Shown here: piece after piece, positions 26,381 to 33,755 of the stretch
Layout: every line of letters begins with the position of its first letter
Numbering within the stretch: position 1 is the first letter of the stretch
Assembly: GCA_945788675.1 (NCBI GenBank)
Contig: CALZMY010000057.1
Coordinates: forward strand, 1-34,288
Source: an uncultured Gammaproteobacteria bacterium
Lineage (GTDB): Bacteria; Pseudomonadota; Gammaproteobacteria; SZUA-140
Length of the DNA: 34,288 nucleotides
Reading direction: 5' to 3'
Made by a program: the position numbers and the translations under genes
The notes under the pieces: model-generated
Told to the model about the DNA's origin: nothing
Seen by the model: the letters and a program-made list of their open reading frames with translations, nothing else
Databases searched by the model: none

Positions 26381-26746
26381 ATGATCAAATCTATACTTGT
26401 TGTTGATGACTCTAAAATGTCACGCAAACTTGTCATCAGGGCCTTACCGGAAGAATGGGACGCCCCTGTTTATCAGGCAACCAACGGCCTGGAAGCACTT
26501 GAAATTTTCCATGACAAATCCCCGGATATAATCTTTCTAGATTTGACCATGCCCGAGCTGGACGGCTTTGGTGTACTGGCTGCACTTCAAAAAGAAGATA
26601 ATAAAGTTCCGGTAATTGTGATCAGCGCAGATGTCCAGACGGAAGCCTATGAGCGGGCGATTGGGCTAGGCGCTCGCGCCTTTATCCAGAAGCCGATGAG
26701 TCCCGGGGATGTTAGAAAAGTGGTTCAAGAGCTGCATTTGCTATGA
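26381..26746 (+). CDS. CheY-like single-domain response regulator
   Basis: 121 residues from ATG at 26381, chosen over GTG at 26372 because GGTGA lies five bases before it. A lone receiver domain: acidic pair D9-D10, phospho-acceptor D54 in FLDLTMPELDG, Ser83 in VISAD and Lys104 in FIQKPMSP. No output domain, so it acts by protein binding or as a phosphorelay step. Its stop overlaps the start of the CheC-like gene by four bases. The next genes supply a phosphatase and a kinase, so this receiver is probably the common substrate of both. Confidence 0.93.
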   Translation: MIKSILVVDDSKMSRKLVIRALPEEWDAPVYQATNGLEALEIFHDKSPDIIFLDLTMPELDGFGVLAALQKEDNKVPVIVISADVQTEAYERAIGLGARAFIQKPMSPGDVRKVVQELHLL

Positions 26747-27363
26747 TTCAAACCAAAGAGCAATTTGACGAAGACCGTAGAGATGCCCTGCAGGAAGTGG
26801 TCAATATAGCCATGGGACAGGCGGGCGATTCACTGGCAAAGCTGTTCGGTACATTTGTTGAACTTTCTATTCCCAAATTTCATTTATGCGATGTCAACGA
26901 ACTCAACCAGGAACTTTCTAAAAACAGCACCTACGCAGAGAAGATGACCATCCTGCGCCAACCATTCTCAGGACAACTCCGAGGTGAAGGCATTGCCCTG
27001 TTTAACAATAGTGGTGTTAATGAGCTTGCGGTTCTAATGGGATATGAGGGTGAAGTAACATATAGTAATGAACGTGAAATGTTGCTGGATGTTTGCAGCA
27101 TCCTGGTCGGCGCCTGTCTAAATGGCGTTGCTTCCCAGTTGGGGATCTCGCTCAGTTACACGGCGCCAACCATTATCACGAAAGACACTACCACTGAAAA
27201 ATTTTTCAAGCCAGAATCAATCCAATGGCGCTATGCCATGATCATGGAAGTTTGTTTAACACTTGAACAATACGACTTCACCAGCAATATGCTGCTCTTC
27301 CTGTCGGAAGAGAGTTTTCCGCCTTTGATGAATAAACTGGATCAGATGCTCGACGAGCTATGA
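26743..27363 (+). CDS. CheC/CheX-type CheY-P phosphatase-like protein
   Basis: 206 residues. The CheC-family active-site pattern [DS]xxxExxNx22P is met exactly by D14, E18, N21 and P44 (DALQEVVNIAMGQ). The second pseudo-symmetric copy at E112, D116, S119 and P142 keeps the spacing but has Asp for Glu and Ser for Asn, so it is probably inactive. Family members hydrolyse phospho-aspartate on CheY. It overlaps the receiver gene upstream (ATGA) and the kinase gene downstream (ATGA), a tight translationally coupled trio. No other chemotaxis gene (cheA, cheW, MCP) is in the window, so the role may be in a non-chemotaxis phosphorelay. Confidence 0.82.
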   Translation: MIQTKEQFDEDRRDALQEVVNIAMGQAGDSLAKLFGTFVELSIPKFHLCDVNELNQELSKNSTYAEKMTILRQPFSGQLRGEGIALFNNSGVNELAVLMGYEGEVTYSNEREMLLDVCSILVGACLNGVASQLGISLSYTAPTIITKDTTTEKFFKPESIQWRYAMIMEVCLTLEQYDFTSNMLLFLSEESFPPLMNKLDQMLDEL

Positions 27364-28685
27364 GCACTATGGATGAAAAAGTTTCACATTTAGTAAATAT
27401 GGCAGTCAGCCAGATTAACGCCGGCATGGTGATACTCGATGCCGACCATAATATAGTATTATGGAATCGCTTCATGCAGATTCATAGCGGTATTTCTGAA
27501 GATGATATTAAAGGAAAAAATCTCTTTGATAGATTCCCCGACCTAAAAGGGAGTGGCATCGAAAAAAAAATTGACAGTGTATTTCTATTAAAAAACCTTG
27601 CCTTCACCTCATGGGAATATCGTCCCTATCTATTCAAATTTGCCAATACCCATTCAGTGATTGGCGATGAAGAATGGATGCAACAGGATTGCACTTTCTC
27701 ACCCATGATAGATGAATCTGGCACGGTCACACATATCTGTCTTTCCGTATTTGATGCTACCAACACCGCAACATATCAGAAAAAGCTATTACGAGCGTCA
27801 GGCTCATTAATGAAGCAGCGCAACACACTTGCGGAAATAAACAAAAAACTGGAAGAAGCTCAGAATCAGTTATTGCAATCTGAAAAGATGGCTGCCGTTG
27901 GGCAACTAGCAGCAGGAGTGGCACATGAAATCAACAACCCTGTCGGCTATGTAAACTCGAATGTCTCTGCACTGGAAGGCTATATAAATGAACTTCTACA
28001 GATGCTGGCGGCATACGAAGTATGTGAGCCCGCACTTGACCAAAACAACGCGCTTACTGAAGCGCTTGAGCAGGCTAAAAAATCCATTGATCTTGATTAT
28101 CTTAAGGAAGATTTGATCGATCTTCTAAAGGAATCGAAGGAAGGGCTGGATAGAGTCAAGAAAATAGTTCAGGATCTCAAGGACTTTTCACATGTGGATG
28201 AAAGCGAATGGCAACATGCCGATTTGCATAAGGGGCTGGATAGCACCCTGAATGTGGTCAATAACGAAATCAAGTACAAAGCAGAAGTAATAAAGAACTA
28301 CGGGGAAATCCCTGAAATCAAATGCCTTTCATCTCAAATTAATCAGGTATTCATGAACCTGCTGGTGAATGCTGCACACGCCATAGAGGAACGCGGCACC
28401 ATCACCATTTCCACAGGCACCAAAGATAATGGCGTCTGGGTCGAGATTGAAGACACTGGCTCTGGTATTTCGCAAGAAAAACTCCCCCGAATCTTCGAAC
28501 CATTCTATACCACCAAACCAGTGGGCTCGGGTACCGGGCTAGGCTTGTCACTCTCCTACAATATTATCCAGAAACATAAAGGTATAATTTCTGTCGAGAG
28601 TGAACCGAACAAGGGCACCAGGTTTTATATCTGGTTACCCATAGACATTGAATTCGATGATAACTCCAATGCCAATGTTGCATGA
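27360..28685 (+). CDS. soluble PAS-domain sensor histidine kinase
   Basis: 441 residues. PAS at about 15-135 (GMVILDADHNIVLWNRFMQI), then a coiled coil at 140-175, the H box with His189 in LAAGVAHEINNPVGYVNSN, a longer-than-usual helical insert at 200-275, and the HATPase domain with N box NLLVNAAHAIEE, G1 EDTGSGIS, F box IFEPFYTTK and G2 GSGTGLGLSLS. I see no membrane helix, so it should be cytoplasmic. It overlaps the CheC-like gene by four bases. The likely partner is the receiver at 26381. The PAS ligand is unknown; signal input may come from a membrane partner and, indirectly, from the downstream periplasmic protein. Confidence 0.93.
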   Translation: MSTMDEKVSHLVNMAVSQINAGMVILDADHNIVLWNRFMQIHSGISEDDIKGKNLFDRFPDLKGSGIEKKIDSVFLLKNLAFTSWEYRPYLFKFANTHSVIGDEEWMQQDCTFSPMIDESGTVTHICLSVFDATNTATYQKKLLRASGSLMKQRNTLAEINKKLEEAQNQLLQSEKMAAVGQLAAGVAHEINNPVGYVNSNVSALEGYINELLQMLAAYEVCEPALDQNNALTEALEQAKKSIDLDYLKEDLIDLLKESKEGLDRVKKIVQDLKDFSHVDESEWQHADLHKGLDSTLNVVNNEIKYKAEVIKNYGEIPEIKCLSSQINQVFMNLLVNAAHAIEERGTITISTGTKDNGVWVEIEDTGSGISQEKLPRIFEPFYTTKPVGSGTGLGLSLSYNIIQKHKGIISVESEPNKGTRFYIWLPIDIEFDDNSNANVA

Positions 28686-29712
28686 TCCCAGCAAGAAGCG
28701 TCACTTACTTATACTGGATACTATTAATTCAATTCGAAAATTTTTCTCGTTAAAGACAACAACCTGCTATATCCTGTGTCTTTTCATAGTTATGTTTACC
28801 CAAAGCACAAATGCGTCTAGCACCTGCCTTTACATCGCTTCATACCATCAAGGTTACGAATGGAATGATGGCATCGCAAGAGGCGTTGACAACGTATTAG
28901 CGGGTAAGTGTAAAGTTGACAAATATTTTATGGACACCAAGCGCAACAAAGGTGAAGCGTACTATAAAAAATCAGCCCTCGAAGCCAGGGCATATATCGA
29001 GAAAACAAAACCTGACATCGTCATTGTCAGTGATGATAACGCCTCAAAATACCTGGTCATGCCATTTTATAAAGATGCGGCGCTGCCCTTCGTATTCTGC
29101 GGCATCAACTGGACCGTAGAGCCCTATGGCTATCCCTACAAAAATGCCACCGGTATGATTGAGGTAGCCCCCATTCGGCCCCTGCTGAAAGAGATTAATA
29201 ATGTTTTAACATCCACCTCCTCGGGCATCTATCTCTCTGCCGATGTGCTAACAGAACATAAAGACTATGAACGCTATCGTAAAATATACGAGCGAGAAGG
29301 CATCACGCTTAAAGGTGTATTTGTCAAGAGCATGGCAGAGTGGAAGAAAGAATTTATTGCAGCTCAATCTACAAACATTGATTTTATCATTCTAAACAAC
29401 AACAGCGGCATCAATGACTGGAGTGAACAGCAAGGAAGAGATACAGCCCAGGAATACTCAACCGTTTTCTCTGTCACCAACTATGACTGGATGATGCCCT
29501 ACACCATGTTCGCCATGACTAAGCTTCCCGAAGAACAAGGTGAATGGGCAGCAGCTGTGGCACTAGACATTCTTGATGGCGCAACACCGGACAGCATTCC
29601 GATTGTAGCAAACCGAAGATGGAATATATTTGTGAATACGCAACTACTCGACAAGGCTGACATTAAACTTCCACCTCACCTTATTCATAAAGCGATAAAA
29701 ACAGGCATGTAA
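28675..29712 (+). CDS. ABC-type substrate-binding protein, PF04392-like, without transporter
   Basis: About 345 residues from ATG at 28675; ATG at 28669 and 28657 and TTG at 28648 are alternatives, and no clear ribosome-binding site decides. All overlap the end of the kinase gene. A signal peptide (TTCYILCLFIVMFTQSTNAS) follows a basic stretch, so the protein is exported. The mature part begins TCLYIASYHQGYEWNDGIARG and has the two-lobed layout of the ABC_sub_bind family (PDIVIVSDDNASKYLV, LPFVFCGINW), often fused to sensor proteins. No permease or ATPase gene is nearby, so a sensory rather than transport role is likely. A hairpin (CAGTGGCT pairing with AGCC..ACTG, 29713-29747) follows the stop. 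The ligand is unknown. Confidence 0.8.
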   Translation: MLHDPSKKRHLLILDTINSIRKFFSLKTTTCYILCLFIVMFTQSTNASSTCLYIASYHQGYEWNDGIARGVDNVLAGKCKVDKYFMDTKRNKGEAYYKKSALEARAYIEKTKPDIVIVSDDNASKYLVMPFYKDAALPFVFCGINWTVEPYGYPYKNATGMIEVAPIRPLLKEINNVLTSTSSGIYLSADVLTEHKDYERYRKIYEREGITLKGVFVKSMAEWKKEFIAAQSTNIDFIILNNNSGINDWSEQQGRDTAQEYSTVFSVTNYDWMMPYTMFAMTKLPEEQGEWAAAVALDILDGATPDSIPIVANRRWNIFVNTQLLDKADIKLPPHLIHKAIKTGM

Positions 29713-29747
29713 CAGTGGCTTTTCGCCTTCCATTTCGAGCCACACTG
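29713..29747 (+). terminator. hairpin after the substrate-binding protein gene
   Basis: CAGTGGCT at 29713-29720 pairs with AGCC and ACTG at 29738-29747 with a two-base bulge. There is no T-run, so this is at best a weak or factor-dependent terminator, but it sits directly after the last gene of the signalling operon. Confidence 0.3.
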
Positions 29748-29866
29748 CCCCTGGCATTTCTGACCAAACCATTCGGTCATCACTCAACGTCACAAAAAAT
29801 CTATCACCCGATAAGTCCACCCATTGCTTGATAGCGTTGATCAGTTAAATAATCAATCATCTTAGC

Positions 29867-29897
29867 TTGATAAAATAGTGCTGAGTCGCGCTATAAT
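29867..29897 (+). promoter_or_regulatory. candidate promoter of small membrane protein gene
   Basis: TTGATA at 29867-29872 and a perfect TATAAT at 29892-29897, spaced by 19 bases (slightly long). Transcription would start near 29904, about 22 bases before the ATG at 29926, which supports that start over the GTG at 29878 inside the promoter. Confidence 0.45.
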
Positions 29898-29925
29898 GCC
29901 AGTAGCCCAACAACCGGATACGCTC

Positions 29926-30084
29926 ATGAACCGTGGTTACGCCGTTTTATACTTGATTGCCGCGATGCTCTTTTATTTTGGCTGGAAGAGCCGCAAGGAA
30001 AACAGCCTCTTGTCTACAGCACTCCTCACCGCTGCCGCAATTGTGACAATCCTGCTGATCGGCGGTCACTTTGGGCTACTTTAA
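29926..30084 (+). CDS. small two-helix membrane protein
   Basis: 52 residues from ATG at 29926 (MNRGYAVLYLIAAMLFYFGW and on). Two hydrophobic segments at about 4-20 and 28-50 are separated by a basic loop (KSRKE), predicting a hairpin in the inner membrane. I do not recognise the family. Support for a real gene is the promoter just upstream, membrane-protein composition and a free-standing position between a finished operon and a convergent gene. The frame is open back to a GTG at 29878, which would lie in the promoter. Ribosome-binding signal is weak. Confidence 0.55.
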   Translation: MNRGYAVLYLIAAMLFYFGWKSRKENSLLSTALLTAAAIVTILLIGGHFGLL

Positions 30085-30104
30085 TACAGCTTCACAATCG
30101 CCAT

Positions 30105-30830
30105 TCAATGATCGTTACAATCGGACTGGCCGTTGGAAATAAATGCAATCATCCAGCGAGCAATGGTCAGTTCATCGGTCATATTTTGTAATGACTCGAC
30201 ACCCACTTTATAGAGAGCCTCACCCAGCAGTTTACGACGAAACCCCATCAAATCACTGGCATAAGGTTTAGTGAACTCTGGGTGCCCCTGGATCGCAAGA
30301 GTTGCGTCATCTAACTGAAACATCGCATTTGGGCAAAATGGGCTACCCGCGATCAGCTCGGCACCCAGCGGCAGTTCAGTTACCTGATCCTGGTGACTTA
30401 CCAATACGTTGCAGGATTTAAGCGGTGGCTCCATCCACGGTCGTACGGCCGACACCTGCATCGTATGAACGCCAACGCCCCACCCTTTGTCTGACTTCTC
30501 CACCGAGCCACCAAAGGCCTGTGCCACCAGCTGATGCCCAAAACAGATCGCTATCAACTTTTTTTCTTCACGTCGCAGTCGGGTAATGAATGCCTGCAAC
30601 GTCGCAATCCACACCTCATCATCATAGACGCTCGCCTTGCTGCCGGTGGTGATATAGGCGTCGCACTCATCAATATCATCAGGATAGTGCCCTTGCACCA
30701 CATCATAGACATTGAAGCTAATTGCAGGCGCTACCTGATGAAACAACGACTCGATCATCGCAGGATAATTGCCATGCCTGCCCTGAAACTGTGCCTTCAC
30801 TGAGTCACACTGCAAAACCCCGATCTTCAT
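30105..30830 (-). CDS. class I glutamine amidotransferase-like hydrolase
   Basis: 241 residues. Catalytic triad visible: nucleophile C96 in AICFGHQL, H183 and E185 in QGHPEF. The fold is a lone GATase1 domain without a synthetase, as in PuuD-like and related gamma-glutamyl hydrolases that release glutamate from gamma-glutamyl amides. It is divergent from the glutamine-synthetase-family gene with a 153-base gap, so the shared interval probably carries control for both. The likely job is hydrolysis of a gamma-glutamyl acid made by the neighbouring oxidation steps. Other GATase1 roles (GMP synthase-like side activity) are possible, but the context argues for catabolism. Confidence 0.87.
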   Translation of the reverse strand: MKIGVLQCDSVKAQFQGRHGNYPAMIESLFHQVAPAISFNVYDVVQGHYPDDIDECDAYITTGSKASVYDDEVWIATLQAFITRLRREEKKLIAICFGHQLVAQAFGGSVEKSDKGWGVGVHTMQVSAVRPWMEPPLKSCNVLVSHQDQVTELPLGAELIAGSPFCPNAMFQLDDATLAIQGHPEFTKPYASDLMGFRRKLLGEALYKVGVESLQNMTDELTIARWMIAFISNGQSDCNDH

Positions 30831-30922
30831 CCGCTCACACCTTCAGTACCATCATCGTCGAACTTACCATAGAGTATTTGTATTGCACGCCCTTATTCGA
30901 TACTTTATAGCCATGTCATACC

Positions 30923-30928
30923 TATAAT
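30923..30928 (+). promoter_or_regulatory. candidate promoter -10 of the gamma-glutamyl ligase operon
   Basis: TATAAT sits across the upstream candidate ATG at 30927, suggesting that this ATG is promoter sequence, not start codon, and that the ligase begins at 30984. The -35 is weak. Confidence 0.35.
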
Positions 30929-30983
30929 GGACAGTCAGTTTGCAATAGGCAAGCTTTCACGACAACAGAAAAAGGTGCCCTCC

Positions 30984-32351
30984 ATGCATGCAAGAGAGGT
31001 TAAGAGTGTTGCTGATGCAAAAAATATCGTCAACGAACGCAACATTCGACACATTAAGATAGGCGTCTTCGATGTCGACGGTGTCCTGCGTGGCAAGTAC
31101 ATCTCACGTGACAAATTTCTTTCCGCACTCGACAAGGGCTTCGGCTTCTGCGATGTGGTACTCGGCTGGGACAGCAAGGACCAGCTCTACGACAACGTCA
31201 ACTACACCGGCTGGCATACCGGCTATCCCGATGCACCGGTACGCATCATTCCAGAATCGTGTCGCGACATCCCGTTTGAAGAAGACACCCTCTTCTTCCT
31301 GTGTGAGTTTACCGACAGTGCCGCCGCGCTCTGCCCGCGCGGCCTGCTGCAACGCACTATCGAAAAGGCCAACAGCATGGGGCTCTTCCCTAATGCCGGC
31401 TTTGAATACGAATTTTTTATCTTCGATGAGACACGTGAATCGGTGCGCAAAAAACAGTATCGCGATCTAACCCCACTGGCCCCGGATTACTTCGGCTATT
31501 CGGTGTTGCGCAACAGCGTCGATGCCGAGATCTACCAGCAGATTCTCGACCTCGGCGAGGCGATGGACTTTCCGATCGAAGGACTGCACGAAGAGACCGG
31601 CCCCGGCGTCATGGAAGCGGCGATCGCCTATGACGAGGCGCTCGCCTCTGCCGACAAGGCGGCGCTATTCAAGACCTTCACCAAGATCGTTGCACAACGA
31701 GCAGGGCTGATGGCGACCTTCATGGCCAAGTGGTCACCGGAATGGCCAGGGCAAAGTGGCCACATTCACATCTCACTCAATGACGCCAACGGCGTAGCGC
31801 TTTTTTATGAGGCCGATAAACCCGATCATATGAGCGATATCATGCGCCACTTCGTTGCCGGGCAACAGCAGTTCATGCCGGAGCTACTGGCGATGATCGC
31901 ACCAACGATCAACTCGTACACACGCCTGATCCCCGGCTTCTGGGCGCCAACCGTCGCCACCTGGGGGGTCGAGAATCGTACCTGTGCACTGCGCGTGATC
32001 CCCGGCAGTGCCAGCTCGCAGCGGGTCGAATATCGGGTTGCCGCAGCCGATGCCAACCCTTACATCATCCTCGCCGCTGCACTCGCCTCTGGTCTCGCGG
32101 GCATCGAGCAGAACCTTGAGCCGGATAACAAGGTCAGCGGTAACGCCTACGAACAGGCCTTCCCCTCCGAGCGCCAGCTACCCACTACATTGTGGGAGGC
32201 GGCACAAAGACTCAAGGACTCGACGATGGCGCGACAATACTTTGGGGATGATTTTGTTGCTCACTACGCTGCCAGCCGCGAGTGGGAAGAGCGCGAGTTC
32301 CGCAAACACATCACCGACTGGGAAATGGATCGTTATTTTGAGATTATTTAG
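30984..32351 (+). CDS. glutamine-synthetase-family gamma-glutamyl ligase (PuuA/GlnA4-like)
   Basis: 455 residues from ATG at 30984, where AGGTG lies six bases upstream; the frame is open 19 codons further to an ATG at 30927. Domains are the GS beta-Grasp (about 18-110) and the catalytic barrel (115-450). Metal and ATP residues are visible: E141 and E143 in GFEYEFFIF, E204/E211 in HEETGPGVMEAA and GHIHIS at 259-264, followed by NSYTRLIPGFWAPT. The ammonia-loop DGSS of true glutamine synthetase is not seen; the aligned region reads VVLGWDSKDQLYD. The C-terminal adenylylation block NLYDLP is also missing. This points to gamma-glutamylation of an amine using glutamate and ATP, not ammonia assimilation. 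Neighbours suggest the substrate is an amino alcohol. Confidence 0.9.
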   Translation: MHAREVKSVADAKNIVNERNIRHIKIGVFDVDGVLRGKYISRDKFLSALDKGFGFCDVVLGWDSKDQLYDNVNYTGWHTGYPDAPVRIIPESCRDIPFEEDTLFFLCEFTDSAAALCPRGLLQRTIEKANSMGLFPNAGFEYEFFIFDETRESVRKKQYRDLTPLAPDYFGYSVLRNSVDAEIYQQILDLGEAMDFPIEGLHEETGPGVMEAAIAYDEALASADKAALFKTFTKIVAQRAGLMATFMAKWSPEWPGQSGHIHISLNDANGVALFYEADKPDHMSDIMRHFVAGQQQFMPELLAMIAPTINSYTRLIPGFWAPTVATWGVENRTCALRVIPGSASSQRVEYRVAAADANPYIILAAALASGLAGIEQNLEPDNKVSGNAYEQAFPSERQLPTTLWEAAQRLKDSTMARQYFGDDFVAHYAASREWEEREFRKHITDWEMDRYFEII

Positions 32352-32363
32352 GGTACGTTCTCA

Positions 32364-33746
32364 ATGAATACTTTTAAGGTTATCTCACCCATCGATAACA
32401 GCTGCTATGCGGAGCGTCCCTATGCAGCAAACGATGAGATCGAGCACGCGCTACAGGCCTCTGCCACCGCGCAGGTGGCGTGGCAGAACACTTCTATTGA
32501 AGCACGTCAGTCAATCTGTTTAAAGGCGGTCAGTGCGCTATTGGCAAGAGAGGCGCGCAGCGCCGAAGAACTGAGCTGGCAGATGGGACGGCCACTGCGC
32601 TATACCCCCGGTGAAATCAAAGTCTTTGCCGAACGTGCGCGCCATATGATCAAAATCGCAGCGCTCAAACTGGCCGATATCGAGATCGAAAGATCTGCCG
32701 AAGCCACCCGACTGATTCGGCGCACCCCGCTCGGCGTGGTACTGTCGATCGTGCCGTGGAACTACCCCTATCTAACCGCCGTCAACTCGATCATCCCGGC
32801 ATTGATGGCGGGAAATAGCGTGATCATGAAACCAGCCTCGCAAACACCATTAACAGCTGAACGTCTCTTCGATGCCTTCAAGACAGCAGGGCTACCATCC
32901 GGCCTTTTCCAGTACCTGTTTATCGACCATGCGACTACCACGAAATTGATCCAGCATGATGCGATCAACTATGTCGCCTTTACCGGCTCCACCCGAGGTG
33001 GACATGAGGTCGAAGCTGCCGCTGTCGGTCGCTTCATTGACATTGGCCTCGAACTGGGAGGTAAAGATCCCGCCTATGTGCGCAGTGATGCCGATACCGA
33101 ACGCGCCATCGAAGGTCTGGTAGACGGCGCATTCTTCAATTCCGGCCAGTCCTGCTGCGGTATCGAACGGATCTATGTGCATAAAGAGCAGTACCAGTCA
33201 TTTTGTGACGGCTTTATCGAACTGACTCGTGAATATCGCCTTGGAGACCCACTCCATCCGGACACCACACTCGGCCCAATGGTCAATGCCAATGCTGCAA
33301 CGCGAGTGCGCAATCAAGTCAACGATGCGATCAAACAAGGTGCTACTGCCACTATTGATGAAAAGGGATTCCAGGCAAGTTGTGTCGACAGCCCTTATCT
33401 CGCGCCGCAGGTGCTGCTCAATGTCGATCACTCGATGGCAGTAATGCGCAATGAAAGCTTTGGCCCTGTGGTCGGTATCATGCAGGTGGACTCCGATGAG
33501 CAGGCCGTTGAATTAATGAACGACTCACCCTACGGCTTAACTGCATCGATCTGGACAGCAGACAGTGACATCGCTCTGACACTCGGCACACAACTACAAA
33601 CCGGAAGCTGTTTCATGAACCGCTGCGACTATCTCGACCCGGCGTTGCCATGGAGTGGCGTTAAAAACTCCGGTAAGGGATGCACCCTTTCAGAGCTCGC
33701 CTATGAGCGACTCACTCAACCAAAATCATTTCACCTGCAAAAATAA
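32364..33746 (+). CDS. NAD(P)-dependent aldehyde dehydrogenase
   Basis: 460 residues. The cofactor fold has IVPWNYPYLTAVNSIIPAL and MKPASQTPLTAE, and AFTGSTRGG near 205-213. The active-site Glu is E230 in LELGGKDPAYV and the nucleophile is C264 in SGQSCCGIERI. The C-terminal NESFGPVVGI is typical. It oxidises an aldehyde to the acid. It starts 12 bases after the ligase stop and ends nine bases before the alcohol dehydrogenase, so the three form an operon. In this context the aldehyde is probably gamma-glutamylated, for example gamma-glutamylglycinaldehyde-type or an aminoaldehyde derivative. A betaine-aldehyde-type substrate remains possible. Confidence 0.92.
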   Translation: MNTFKVISPIDNSCYAERPYAANDEIEHALQASATAQVAWQNTSIEARQSICLKAVSALLAREARSAEELSWQMGRPLRYTPGEIKVFAERARHMIKIAALKLADIEIERSAEATRLIRRTPLGVVLSIVPWNYPYLTAVNSIIPALMAGNSVIMKPASQTPLTAERLFDAFKTAGLPSGLFQYLFIDHATTTKLIQHDAINYVAFTGSTRGGHEVEAAAVGRFIDIGLELGGKDPAYVRSDADTERAIEGLVDGAFFNSGQSCCGIERIYVHKEQYQSFCDGFIELTREYRLGDPLHPDTTLGPMVNANAATRVRNQVNDAIKQGATATIDEKGFQASCVDSPYLAPQVLLNVDHSMAVMRNESFGPVVGIMQVDSDEQAVELMNDSPYGLTASIWTADSDIALTLGTQLQTGSCFMNRCDYLDPALPWSGVKNSGKGCTLSELAYERLTQPKSFHLQK

Positions 33747-33755
33747 ATCTGCATC

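Noticed and set aside
30927..30983. Upstream ATG for the gamma-glutamyl ligase
   Set aside because: It lies within a TATAAT box and lacks a ribosome-binding site, while 30984 has one.
30105..33746. Classic Puu putrescine pathway
   Set aside because: No PuuB-type FAD oxidase, PuuP permease or PuuR regulator is visible, and an Fe-type alcohol dehydrogenase is present, which putrescine breakdown does not need.
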